From Auriscalpium vulgare (Eukaryota; Basidiomycota; Agaricomycetes; Russulales; Auriscalpiaceae), in contig JAHBBC010000001.1 of NCBI GenBank assembly GCA_019915015.1, positions 806,001 through 870,000 on the forward strand: 64,000 nt of DNA, written 5' to 3'. Position numbers and translations under genes: made by a program. The notes under the pieces were generated by a model that had not been told where the DNA came from, searched no databases, and worked only from the letters and a program-made list of their open reading frames with translations. Every line of letters starts with the position of its first letter. The stretch's first letter is position 1. Below are positions 11,675 to 23,086 of the stretch, piece after piece.

Positions 11675-13287
11675 TTAAAAGTAATCCTCCCGCTCATTAT
11701 CAGGCCCGCCCAGTACTAGTGCCCCATGATCGTCTTTCTGCAAACCTTCCATTGAAGGCGCCCCTCCCTCTTCGCCGAATGGGAGCTGGTATTCCTCCGG
11801 TTCGGTCCGGGTCAGATATTCCTCAATCTGATCGTGGTTCACAGCCTCTAAGGCCGCGTTGACTTTCTCCAACTCTTCCACACGCCGGTTGGCCTGCTCC
11901 ACCTTCTCGCGTTGGAGCGTCTCGAGGTCGTCAACGCGTGTCCGCAACTGTTCGAGCTGGCAAATTCGCGCCGCCTGGTCGCCTTGCGTATTGGTGAGCT
12001 GCCTGACGTCTTCATCGCGTTTTTTCAACGCTTGCTCGAGCTGGATGATATGCGCCACTTGCTGACGTTGCGTATATTCAAGCTGCTTGATAATTCGTTG
12101 GTGTTTCTGGAACTCATCCCAAAGCCGGTTCAACCACACCGCCTGGTCGCGTCGCGCGTCTTCAGATTGCTTGAGGTCCTCGTTGCATGCTTGAATATAC
12201 GGAGCGACTACAGCGCGGCAGCGTAGCATGTTATTTTACAGCAGCGGTGGAGGATATGTTAATTGAGCGCACTTTTACCGATCAATTCGACCTTCCTATA
12301 GGGGACGTCCGGGCAGACTAACTGGTGAACAGCCCCTAAGTGGTCCCTTTCAGTCAAATCTTTAGCTGTCGGCTTCGAGGTGGTCGTCGGGGAAGACGCG
12401 ACCGCAGAGGTCCGTGCGCCTCGCGAGGCCTTGCCCTCAGTGACGGGATCGTGGTTCCGGCGCCGTCTCTTCGGATGCTCCGGATTACCGAGGTCGGTTG
12501 ACCGACTGCGCGAACGTTTTCGTTGCCTGGAGGCAGTTGTCGTCGGGGTTGCCGTAGGTACACGACGGCCAGACGGCGAACGCCCACGGCCCCCATACGT
12601 AGGATGCTGGCCAGCAGGTTCCGGTGAAACTGCAGTCTCTGGATACTCTGTAGCATATACTGAGAAATCTTGTGACACGCCACGTCCGTGTGATGAACGA
12701 GTCTGGGTTAAGGGAGAATATCGGTGACGAGCAGAGTGTGCAGGATCCTCCTGTGAGAATGGGGCTCCCGGATACCCAGCAGTATACACTGCAAGATTCT
12801 GTGGCCTACCATACGCCAGCGATGGGTGGGTCGGCGTCGAGAAAGTTACTGGAGTGTGGCGGGCAGTAGTATGCTGCAAGACAGGCAGCTCTAGAGCGTT
12901 CGTATGCCCGGCATAATCTTGTGGCACACCATGCGCCTGCGACCGCGTCAATTGAAGTTGAGTCGCGTTTGAATATGGGACCAGTGATGGAGACATGCGA
13001 TTGAATTGTTGGGGATACGCCACATGAGCCGTTGTCTGGTTCACGGGTCTGCCGTTTGTGCTGAAGGCTGCGCATGAGCCACGGACGGACACCAGTGGCA
13101 GGAGCACATACTGAATAGGTTGTGGAGCCAGCCTCGATGGCCCAGCATGCGCGTGTGATGCGCCGGGAGGAGCTGCGACGCCGAGGCCAGAAACAGGGTA
13201 GGCGATCGGCACCTGGGCTAGCTGAATGTTGCTGTTGAAACCGTGTGCCCAGACCATGTCTTCTTCCTTGAAGGGTGGGCACGACAT
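11675..13287 (-). CDS. Low-complexity and coiled-coil protein, lineage-specific
   Basis: Two exons, 12279-13287 and 11675-12207, with a 71-nt intron at 12208-12278, close in frame to 513 residues from the ATG at 13287. Residues 1-260 are rich in Pro, Gln, Tyr and His, with loose repeats of the type QDFSVYATEYPE and QNLAVYTAGYPG. A basic, Ser/Arg-rich patch (RKRSRSRS, KRRRRNHD) follows and could be a nuclear localisation signal. A short ordered stretch (VCPDVPYRKVELI) leads across the splice junction into a long heptad-repeat coiled coil (IQLEQALKKRDEDVRQL, LETLQREKVEQANRR) and an acidic tail. No catalytic domain seen. I do not recognise the family; a nuclear scaffold role is a guess from composition. 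A further upstream exon cannot be excluded. Confidence 0.6.
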
Positions 13288-15191
13288 TGCGTGATAGAGG
13301 CTGGTGGAAGGATGTGGGGGAAGATGAGAGAGCAGTGTGTTCAGATGACAGGACACTTAAGTAGGAAATAACAAGCTCACGCGGCGTTGCCTACGAGTGC
13401 GTAGTTGACACGATACGTGTATTCAAGAGGGATTGTGCATGTAAGTACAAGCGTCGGGCACCGTTAGGTTCTTGTATTCTAGGCTGAATATAAGAAGACG
13501 CGGCAGATTTTGTAACTGATGCAAGTCGTACCTTGTTGTGTTCGACATGACAACCTGAACAACAAGTACGAGACGTTATTGATTCTTGTGCCATCTACTA
13601 CTGAGCTGAATATTCATTGGGATGGCATGCGACCACATGGTATTGTTCGCAGACTCTAGCTGGTGCGATGTCGATCAGCGGTCCATGCGCGGGGGATGTT
13701 ATACCATTTAGCATACGACAAGCTTGAAGTAAGCGATTGCCCGAGGGCCGAGACTCTGGTGGGATCGCGAAGCGCGCCAGACTCCAAGGTCAGAAGCTGA
13801 TGGGCAATTCTATACCTGTGTCAATCACATCGGAACAATGGCAGATTCTCGCAAACGTACATTAAGATGCATCGATAGTTTGATGCCCAGAGAGAAGCAA
13901 GAAGCTGGAGAGCAAGTGATCCCCTTTCAATGCGCCGGGAAAGAGAGACACGAAGCCACAAAGGAGCCGACTTGCATAGCATAGGATCCGCCACAGCTAC
14001 TCCAGTCGCGACTAGCAAGGCGCCGACTGATGCGCTCATTCGATCGTTGATCAGCGCATCGATCAGCAGAGCAGTCGGGTCCGCATGGCAACCGCCCGGA
14101 CCAGCTGCTCAGAGAGCGTCAGAGGCAGAGACTATGCACTCCAAGGAATCTCCCCGACGAGGGAGAACGACGAATAACAGAACTAGATTTTCCTGGACAA
14201 AACATGACGTCCGTGGGCGTCGAAGAGGAGCAAGTTCAATGGAGGATGGCCTGTGCCAGCGTGGTCGCCGGCCGGATTCGGGAACTCAAGCGCTCAAGCG
14301 ATGACATAACTACAGAACCTCCTCGCGGCGATGCCGATCCAGTGGCAACGGCTGTAGAAAGCGAGCAACCTTGAGATGTTGTACATATGTATACGTATGC
14401 CGGGTAGAAAGTGGGGGTATGTATGTAGAACGAGTCGGACTCGAACGTCTTGGGGCGTGGGAAATGTTACAGAGCTCGTGGCCTCCCGTGGCTCAATGGG
14501 CCCAACCGTTTCTCCACCGACCGCACAACGTCCGTCGGAGTCCCATACATATGCTCACCACCAACCGAACGCTGTGCCTTCTTTCATCTGTGGCGTCTCC
14601 TCGACCGACCTGCGACGCAGCATGCGCCCAGGCGTCCACTAAACCTTGTTATCGAACGTAGCCTGCGCTTCTCATGACCGAAGGGTTTGTTACTCCAAAT
14701 CGCCTTATCTTGATTGGCGAATACGCTTCGTGCGAAGCCGCCCACCCTCTCGCAGGCTTCACTGCATCATCCGACCCAGAGATCCGGGGCCCGGGGCCCT
14801 GCGGGGGAACGAAGCATCACGGTGCGTGTGCATCAGCTATTAGTTTCGGCCATCTGACCAGCTAAGAAGCAGTGGGGTACTGCACCTAGGCCATCCGTAT
14901 GCTGCCAAGAGCCCCCTGTGTGTTGAAGCTATAAGTAGATGATCTGCTTTCCTCCGAGTGGGGTAACGCTCGGGTCAGATAGCCACAGTATGAAGGTTAC
15001 TTTCTCCATACCCGTATGGGCGGGCTGATCCATGTGGGCTCAGGTACGTCCGTACGTACGGCGTTACATCTGCGTGAAGTTAAAATTATCCCACAGACCT
15101 CCGTTTATAAGCTGTGTGCGCGCCCTGTTGCCCCGCGCTCGCCCTTCCGCCTCCGCGCATTCCCACCCAGCGCAGACGAACACGCACCACC
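13288..15191. other. Long spacer, no supported gene
   Basis: Divergent spacer between the coiled-coil gene and the transporter. A minus-strand frame with ATG at 13594 and a possible splice donor near 13530 could be an upstream exon of the coiled-coil gene, but no acceptor joins it convincingly. A GC palindrome (CCGGGGCCCGGGGCCC) lies near 14790. Confidence 0.4.
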
Positions 15192-16716
15192 ATGCACCAC
15201 CATCACATCCCCAGCACGCTCAAGCCCGCGGAGGTGGCTATCGCGTTGGTCGATGCGGCCGTCTACAAGCACAACACACGACTGGACATGACGTTCTTCA
15301 AAGCCGTACGTCTTCAGTTGACCGCGCTGGGAGAATGCTCATCGCGGGTTTCCGCAGTTCATGGCGGGCGCGATGCTGTCGTTTGGTGGACTTCTGTCTG
15401 AGGTGCTGCAAGGCGGCGCGGCGGGCCTGACTGCGTCGAACCCCGGCATCGTCAAGATCCTGGGCGGCTTTGTGTTCCCCGTGGGTTTGGTGATGTGCGT
15501 GCGCTGTGCTCTCTCCTATTCGTCTCAGACTCATACGTCCATTAGGATCGTGTTGCAAGGGCAGGAGCTTCTGACGAGCAATATGATGGTGCGGTCCTCA
15601 CACGCGCCTTGCGAGACGCTGGAGGCGCTTACGCTTACGATAGACATTCCCAATGGCGCTCATTAAGCGCAGGATCCCGTGGTGGAGTCTCCCGCTGAAT
15701 TGGCTAGTCGGTGCGTGTTGTTCAGTTCAGCTGGTTTTATTGTCTGAGCACCCGTGCAGTCACCTTCGGAAACCTGGTCGGGAGCCTCTTCTTCGCCGCG
15801 ATCCTTGTCAAATGTGCGCTTCTCTCTCGTCACATTCGCCTCGCGGCCACCGCCTGACACCTGCCCGCAGACTCCGGAATCATTTCGACGGCACCCTATG
15901 ATTCTTTCGTCAAGACATTTGCTATGTGCGTTACTTTGTGCATCATGTGCTTTCGGTCTCGCCCTAAAGCCGCGTTTCGGTCAGGCACAAGGCGCACGAC
16001 CCGGAATGGCACCAGATTTTCCTGCGCGGGATCGGGTGCAACTGGCTAGTGAGTGTGGCGATATGGGTGCGTGCTTTCAGCGGTATCTGTGCACAGTAGT
16101 GGCTGAGCTGTTTGCAGCAAGCGACTGGTGCCCGTGAAACCGTGTCGAAGGTACGTCTTCGTGATCTACTATACTAGGCTGACCAGATGTTGACGCCAAT
16201 TTCTAGATTTTTGCCATCTGGATTCCTATATGGGTTCGCCGATTTGCTTTCATACTTCAAGGCGCCTGTCTGACTTGCGACACAGATTTTCGTCGCGTGC
16301 GGTTATGACCATGGTGCGGATGATCATTTGCCCGGACGACTGTCGTATCAAATACTGACACCTTCACAGTGGTCGCTAATATGTTCTCTGTTCCCCTTGG
16401 CATCATGTTCCACGCCGATGTACGTCGACAGCCTCTCATGCTAACTACTCCCTGACCCTGCACCCGGCAGCTTACTACTGCGCAATACATTAAGAAGTAC
16501 GTGTCGCGCGAATACCAGCCCAGGTCAATAGCTCACAGACGAGTTAGATCGCTCATCGCAGCGTACCTCGGAAATATCATTGGGGCACTTCTTGTCGCCC
16601 TGCCGGCGGTGTACTTTTACCTTGGTACCCACGAGGAGAGCGCCGACGCCCTAGAGCAGGCCGAGTCTGGTGAGGTCGTCGGGGGCTCGAGGGAAGCGGA
16701 ACGCCCACGGACGTGA
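15192..16716 (+). CDS. Formate/nitrite transporter (FNT family)
   Basis: A six-helix channel-like carrier of formate, nitrite or similar small anions. Thirteen exons close in frame to 294 residues: 15192-15305, 15358-15494, 15546-15588, 15644-15710, 15760-15813, 15871-15925, 15985-16066, 16118-16150, 16207-16233, 16286-16313, 16370-16419, 16471-16496, 16548-16716. Family marks are FMAGAMLSFGGLL in helix 1, QGQELLTSNMM, the loop TFPMALIKRRIPW, WLVVTFGNLVGSLF, the FNT signature GIGCNWLVSVAIW, and ANMFSVPLGIMF. The length matches typical FNT proteins. The tail after YFYLGT is acidic and cytosolic. The ATG at 15192 is followed by HHHHIPSTLKPAEVA, which leads directly into the conserved region. 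Exons of 26-33 nt are unusually small. Confidence 0.9.
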
Positions 16717-17033
16717 AGGAGTACCGGAAACGCGACGATTAGAGCTCTGCTTGCGCTTGCAGTAAGTTCCAATCTGTGAGTGATGTACGTTGTAGTTGTA
16801 TCATAATGTCTATGATTGTTGTGACGGTTGTGATGCTTGGAGTTGAGGTGACCGCCAGATTTTAAAGGCGATATGTCCGAAGGTTGCCCAGATTGGTTGC
16901 TTAAAAATTACGTGGGGAGTGGATCGTGGAGCGGAACAAATCATTAAAGCAATATCCCATTATACATGGCACGGACTGGAGCAATGGTGGTATGTAGATT
17001 ACAAACAAGATGCACAGTGGATGGGCAAGCAAC
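16717..17033. other. Convergent intergenic spacer
   Basis: Between the 3' ends of the FNT gene and the FIT-type gene. No gene seen. Confidence 0.5.
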
Positions 17034-17921
17034 CTAGGCGCGATGCGCAGCTGGCTTCGGGGGCGACAACCATACGGGTATCTGAGTGATCCCAAAGGAT
17101 GCGACGCCAAGAACTGGATAGAAGAGGATCAGTAAACCGTCGGGAGACCAGGGTTGAAGGAACAACGCACGGTACCCCGAGATCTTCTCCCCAGGCGAAT
17201 GGAAATACACGCTCGTCACCCAAAGTGAAAACACCCAAAGCACCACCAAGGCCACGTTCGCCGCCACGGCATACGTATGCGCACGGCTCCAAGAGCGCAG
17301 CTTGAGCGACTGGCGCAGCTGGTCCGCAGTAAACAGCACCGCCAGCGTCAGCAGGAATACGTGGCCGGACACGTCGTGCCCGCGCGTGAGCCGCGGGACG
17401 ACGCGCCACGCCTCCGCACCTGGGTCCGCGAGGAATGGCAGCGGGAAGAGCTGCGGGTGCGTCGCGGGTGCAACGGCGGCGCCGGCGTCGCAGTACGCGT
17501 GCGGGACGGGCACGTAGGCGCCGCGTGAGCCGGGCAGGTGCAGCACGCACTCGCCGCCGGAGAGCGCGGTGAGGCGTGTGAGGAGGGGCGGGCCAAAAAA
17601 CCAGGCGGCGAGCGCGGCCCAGCTTGCGGTTGCGAGGGCATACTGGGCGGCGCGGCGTGCGGAGGGCGCGGTGAAGAGGAGCGGGAGGAATGCGGCGGTG
17701 GTCCAGCCCCAGGCGCGTTTGAGGAAAATGGTGTTGAGAGGATTGCGCTTTGAGGCAAAATAGTGGGTAGCGGCGAGCGGGTGCGGTAGGGAGGTGAGGA
17801 GAGGGTCGGAGGTGTCGAGGAATGTTTCGTTGGAGATGGAATGTAGGGTGCCGAAGAGGACGGTGAGGGCGGTGACGAGGAAGATGGCAGTGCGAAGGTC
17901 GAGGAGGTCGACGGAGGGCAT
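17034..17921 (-). CDS. FIT-family (Scs3/Yft2/FITM2) ER membrane protein
   Basis: A single exon of 295 residues. FIT proteins sit in the ER membrane, act on acyl-CoA/phospholipid metabolism and are needed for normal lipid-droplet budding. The two conserved histidine motifs are present: RGHDVSGHVFLLTL in a membrane helix and YFHSPGEKISGY near the C-terminus, corresponding to the catalytic pair reported for FITM2. At least five hydrophobic segments are visible (AIFLVTALTVLFGTLH, AWGWTTAAFLPLLFT, YALATASWAALAAWFFG, YAVAANVALVVLWVFSLWV and GLLILFYPVLGVASFG). The ATG at 17921 is the first possible start. Which yeast paralogue it matches better cannot be told by eye. Confidence 0.85.
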   Translation of the reverse strand: MPSVDLLDLRTAIFLVTALTVLFGTLHSISNETFLDTSDPLLTSLPHPLAATHYFASKRNPLNTIFLKRAWGWTTAAFLPLLFTAPSARRAAQYALATASWAALAAWFFGPPLLTRLTALSGGECVLHLPGSRGAYVPVPHAYCDAGAAVAPATHPQLFPLPFLADPGAEAWRVVPRLTRGHDVSGHVFLLTLAVLFTADQLRQSLKLRSWSRAHTYAVAANVALVVLWVFSLWVTSVYFHSPGEKISGYRALFLQPWSPDGLLILFYPVLGVASFGITQIPVWLSPPKPAAHRA

Positions 17922-18535
17922 GCTGGGCTCAACGATGGTGGACGTTCAGAGACAAGCTCATGTCAAGTACCGAGTAGGTGCTGCCTGGTGCTGCGCGGCT
18001 TCTGACGTCATCCGAGCTACGTGCACGTGCACGGTCAATATTCGCTCAGACTCCTCGAGGAGTCCTCGACTAAGACTCGACAGCAGTATCTAGAGCTGAG
18101 CGCTGAGTACTGGTTCAAATAAGAGATTGCATGGCCACCAAAATCCCCACACACATAACTACTGCATCGGGAACGTGCCTAGTAAGCGCAACGGATAGTT
18201 TGCACCGTTCGTCACGCATAGCCTGTCCGTGAGCCATCGCTCCTGCTGTGCACTAACATTTCTTCCGCCGACGTCCGCAAGTGCGTTATCGATGGCAGCC
18301 AACGGGACGAACTGGACTGCGTCGGAGCTGTAGATGATATAGCCTCCGACAACGTGAGCGTTTTGTTGCTGGCGAGCACCTTTGAGTTAGCAACGCGCGG
18401 GCTAGCGAGAACGAGCATCGCGCACCGTTTGCCTTGCATTTACAACGGCGGTTGCCAGCAAATCCATCTGGTAACCGTTCGCATTACTTCGGGAGGGTCA
18501 ATGGGGCTTCGCTCGGGCAGGAGAAGTAATGGCTC
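17922..18535. other. Intergenic, no supported gene
   Basis: Upstream of the FIT gene and downstream of the small minus-strand gene at 18536. No conserved frame. Confidence 0.5.
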
Positions 18536-18980
18536 TCACTCATAGTACCAATTGACATGCGGCGCGTCCGTACTGTCAGGCTTCATTACTTTCGCCTGGA
18601 TCAATACCTCTACAAGACGCTGTACGCCGTGGCCGTCAGTCTCCGCGTACTTGATCGAAAAGTCATATCCAAGCAGCGCTTCTTCGGCCTGCGTCGGGCA
18701 ATACTGCAGAATCAAACCCATCAAACGGCCGTAGACTGGAGAAGGGTAAGCTGAGCCTACGCACGATTGCGGGCGCAGGGTTTGCAACGAAGCTTAGGAA
18801 GGTCACAAGCAAAGCGGTCATCGCGCGCTCGTCAGGGTCCTTGTCGAAGGTGTCAACATGCACGTAGACGAAGTGTCGGATCCAGTTGGCGATATGGTCC
18901 AGTTGATTTCCCAAGGTGCTCAGTGGTACAGCGGGATATGCGTTCATGATGTAAGGGCGCTGTTCTGAAGGTATAAGCAT
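18536..18980 (-). CDS. Small hypothetical protein
   Basis: Two exons, 18765-18980 and 18536-18703, with a 61-nt intron at 18704-18764 ending CTGCAG, close in frame to 127 residues. The protein is mostly helical-looking (NQLDHIANWIRHFVYVHVDT, DERAMTALLVTFLSFVANP, then AEEALLGYDFSIKYAE and VQRLVEVLIQAKVM) with no membrane segment or signal peptide. I do not recognise the family. It is divergent from MCM2, with about 700 bp between the two starts that may hold a shared promoter. Confidence 0.5.
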
Positions 18981-19682
18981 GTGGAATGTGTCAATTGATA
19001 TTCGGCCTCACTTATTGTGGATACGTGGCGTGACTTGGGGGGGAGAGCGAGCACAAGAGACGACTTTCCCCTGGCTTTATATCTTGCATGCCCGCATGGG
19101 TCTAGAGCTTACATGAAGCATTGACGTGCCGGAGAATGTTCCTGTCCGCATGTAAGTGGCTTTCTCGTTCCTGGGCCTACATAGCAAAGCGTCGCTTGGG
19201 CGTATACCCGGTGAAGATGACAGAGAACCCGAGAAAACAGATGAAACCACGTCCAGTGACTACCGCCCGCAATTACGCCTGTGTAGCCATCAGAGCGGTT
19301 TAGAGCACCACGCGAGAGACAGAATCTCGTGCTTCAAGACAGGGAGGAGGAAGTGCGGACTTGGGGATAGGATTTGATGCAACCCGCAGGCCCGTTTCAA
19401 CCCGGCAGGCTCGACTCGGCAGAGCTGAGTTGACACGCTTTTAGACTCCGACTAATTGCAGCACTTCGCAGCAGCCTCGCCGCTCCGGCGTCCGACCACT
19501 ACAGTCTACCTTGCCTGCTTTCCTCCCCTTTCATACATCCTTCTCGAGCCCACATATTGTTCCAGATTTTTGAAGGCAAAACACCCAGCATAGCCTTTTG
19601 GCTCAGGCTTACTTGAACGACTCTGAGCTGATATCCGTACCGCGGTCTTTTTACAATCGCACGCGTACCGTCTCGTGTCACT

Positions 19683-22600
19683 ATGGTAAGTCTACCACGC
19701 GTCAATTGAACTTTCACTTACCGGTATGATACTTCAAAGTCTAATCAAACGCCTCGTCGCAACAAACGCGCCCGTTCGCCCGATCTGCCGGCGTCATCGC
19801 CCATCGCGCGACCACCCGTCTCACGACGCGACTCTGAATCATCTCTACCACCCTCCTCACCTCCCGCACCATTCTCAGACACAGATGACAATCTGACCGA
19901 CCCCGAAGCTGTCCAGGACATCAATGAAGGCGAGGATGATGAGGGAGAGGACCTGTTTGCCGAGGACATGGAAGAGTGCGTCGGCTCGCCACTACCCCCT
20001 TGCTTTGTCTGACATCTTGCGCACAGCGACTACGGGGAGAATGCGCAACTTGATCAGTACTCCGACACCGGACTGAATGACGAGGAAGACTTCGATGCGA
20101 TGTCAGCCGCCCAGCGTCGTGCGGCAGAAGCCAAGCTGGCGCGCCGCGACCGGCTCGCACAAGGGGGACGGCGCGGGGCTCGAGCTCTCAACCGAAGCCA
20201 CGCACCCTCCTTCTTTGACAGCGACGATGCTGATGTGGAGGGTGATGACGATGGCGGGCTGCTGTCTGGGATGAAGGCACGCACACGTCGGCAGTATGAC
20301 GAGCGTCGCGACATTGACGACATGGATGGCATCGAGGATGTGCGTGTTGCTTTCTTGCAGGATGCATCTGTGATCTGACCTCGTCCGCAGGAAGTGCCAC
20401 TCGAGCAACTCGGTGATGTGAAAGCCAAGTCTATCGTTGAATGGATCGCCAACGATCGCGTACGACGGTCCATTGTCAAGCACTTCCGACAATTCCTCAT
20501 GACCTACGTTGATGACCATGGTTCGTCCGTGTATGGTCAGCGTATCAGAAATCTTGGTGAAAGTGAGCTACGGGCCTGCCTCTACCCAAAGTAAATACTC
20601 ACATAGTGAAAATACAGACAACTCCGAATCTCTCGAGGTATCCTACATGCACTTGGCGCTGTCCAAGCCCATCCTCGCCTATTTCCTCACCAACTGCCCA
20701 ACCGCCATGCTCGTTATCCTCGACGAGGTGGCTCTCAGCGCAATCGTCGTCTACTATCCCAACTACGAGCGGATCCACTCCGAGGTCCACGTACGCATTA
20801 CGGACCTTCCTCTGGGATCGTCTCTCCGCGACCTCCGCCGGAGTAATCTCAATAACCTCGTGCGCGTATCTGGCGTCGTCACGAGGCGCAGCGGCGTGTT
20901 CCCGCAGTTGAAGTACGTGAAATTCGACTGCAAGAAGTGCGGCGCCGTCCTAGGGCCGTTTTACCAGGACGCGACGAAGGAGGTCAGGATCAGTTATTGC
21001 GCGAATTGCGAGAGCAAAGGGCCTTTTTCGGTCAATTCGGAGCAGGTGAGCAAGGGCTGCGGGTTTCTTCGTAACGAACTGACATCGTGGTTCCGCAGAC
21101 GGTCTACCGCAACTATCAGAAAATGACGCTTCAAGAGTCTCCCGGAACCGTTCCTCCCGGTCGCCTGCCCCGCCATCGCGAGGTCATTTTACTGTGGGAT
21201 TTAATTGACTCCGCCAAGCCTGGAGAAGAAGTCGTAAGTGATAGACGCAGTTCCTTATTAGCGTATGCTTATTCATCCGGTTTTCAGGAAGTGACAGGCA
21301 TATATCGCAACAACTTCGACGCGTCGCTCAACGCGAAGAACGGCTTCCCCGTGTTCTCGACCGTCATCGAAGCGAACCACATAAACAAGAAGGAGGACCT
21401 CTTCGCCGCCTTCCGCCTCACGGAGGAGGACGAGAAGGAGATCCGTGCCCTGGCGCGAGACGACCGCATCCGCAAGCGCATTGTCAAGTCTATCGCGCCC
21501 TCCATCTACGGCCACGAGGATATCAAAACGGCCATCGCACTCTCCCTCTTCGGCGGCGAGTCGAAGAACATCAACCGAAAGTATCCCATCCGTGGCGACA
21601 TCAACGTGCTTCTCCTCGGCGACCCGGGTACCGCGAAGTCACAGTTTCTCAAATACGTGGAGAAGACCGCCCACCGCTCCGTCTTCGCGACAGGGCAGGG
21701 CGCGTCGGCGGTCGGTCTGACTGCGAGCGTGCGCAAGGACCCCGTAACACGCGAGTGGACGCTCGAGGGCGGCGCGCTCGTGCTCGCCGACAAGGGGACG
21801 TGCCTAATCGATGAGTTCGACAAAATGAATGACGCAGACCGCACGTCGATCCACGAGGCGATGGAGCAGCAGAGCATTTCGATCGCCAAAGCGGGCATCG
21901 TCACCACGCTGCAGGCGCGCTGCGCGATCATTGCGGCGGCCAACCCGATCCGCGGGCGCTACAACCCAACGATCCCGTTCCAGCAGAACGTCGAGCTCAC
22001 GGAGCCGATCTTGTCTCGGTTCGATGTGCTCTGCGTAGTGAAGGATGCGGTGGACCCTGTGCAGGACGAGTTGCTGGCGCGGTTTGTGGTGGGCAGCCAC
22101 CTGCGGAGCCATCCCAAGTTCGAGGCGGCGAAGGATGAGATGGACGTGGGCACGACGCTCGACGCCGATGTAAGTCGCACTCTCTCCGCACGCTCGCCCA
22201 GCTAACGCCTCGCTACAGCTCATCCCGCAGGATCTGCTGCGCAAGTACATCATGTACGCGCGCGAGAAGGTGCACCCAAAGCTGTACGACCTCGACCAGG
22301 AGAAGCTCTCGCGGCTGTTCGCAGACCTCCGGCGAGAGTCGCTCGCAACGGGCTCGTTCCCGATCACCGTGCGCCATCTGGAGAGCATGATCCGCATGGC
22401 GGAGGCGAGCGCGAAGATGGCGTTGCGCGAGTACGTGCGCGCGGACGACATTGACATGTCGATCTCCGTCGCGGTGGAGAGCTTCGTGAATGCGCAGAAG
22501 ACGTCGATCAAGAAGACGCTGCAGCGCGTGCGTGGCGTCCCGCTGGTTGCTGTCATGATGTGTACTAATGGGTGTGTGCAGGGCTTCCGCAAGTATCTGA

Positions 22601-22917
22601 CGCAGGCGCGCGACCACGAGGAGCTGCTCGCGTTCCTCCTCGGCCAGATCGTCAAGGACAAGGCACGCTTCTTCCAGCTGCAGCGCCACCAGCAGCCCGA
22701 GCTTATCACGGTCAAAGTGTCGGAGCTCGACGAGCGGGTATGTCCTCGCATTGTCTTCCGCGCACACTGGTATGACTGTATTAATAATGTGTGTTGTTTG
22801 AAGGCGAAAGAGCACGATATCTTCGACACCTCACCCTTTATGCGCTCGAGGCTATTCTCGGCTAATGGCTACGTGCTCAAGGACCAAGTGATCGAAAAGC
22901 GGTTCAAAATGGACTAG
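19683..22917 (+). CDS. MCM2: DNA replication licensing factor MCM2
   Basis: A subunit of the MCM2-7 replicative helicase, loaded at origins in G1. Ten coding exons close exactly to 915 residues: 19683-19685, 19740-19975, 20027-20339, 20391-20562, 20618-21045, 21099-21233, 21288-22169, 22219-22527, 22582-22737, 22804-22917. The N-terminus is Ser/Pro and acidic ([23 protein letters not shown]), as expected for the histone-binding, DDK-phosphorylated tail. A zinc finger (CKKC...CANC) lies near residue 345, Walker A (GDPGTAKSQ) near 540, Walker B (LIDEFDKM) near 604 and the arginine finger (SRFD) near 672. The C-terminal winged-helix segment ends EKRFKMD. Notably the start codon is alone in its coding exon: ATG is followed at once by GTAAGT. 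Confidence 0.97.
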
Positions 22918-23086
22918 TCTACCGATTTCTGTGCCGTGCTTCATTTCATGGTCCTGTAAAACTTGCGCGTGCTGAACTTCTTCGCTGTCCTGCATTGCTT
23001 TCTAATGTATAACACATGTATTATGATGCTGCGTCCGTATTACCCATACAAAATACAACAGCCCACGCTGTTCCACCATCCAAACG

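Noticed and set aside
13288..13356. Extension of the coiled-coil gene to 13356
   Set aside because: That frame opens with GTG, not ATG; the first ATG in frame is at 13287.
14425..14510. tRNA-like stretch: GGACTCGAACG resembles a reversed T-loop, near GTGGCTCAATGGG, which resembles a D-arm
   Set aside because: The T-stem does not pair on either strand and no anticodon arm can be folded at the right distance.
21804..22829. Long minus-strand frame of 341 codons inside MCM2
   Set aside because: It is antisense to well-conserved MCM2 exons; its composition is a mirror of GC-rich codons and it has no domain.
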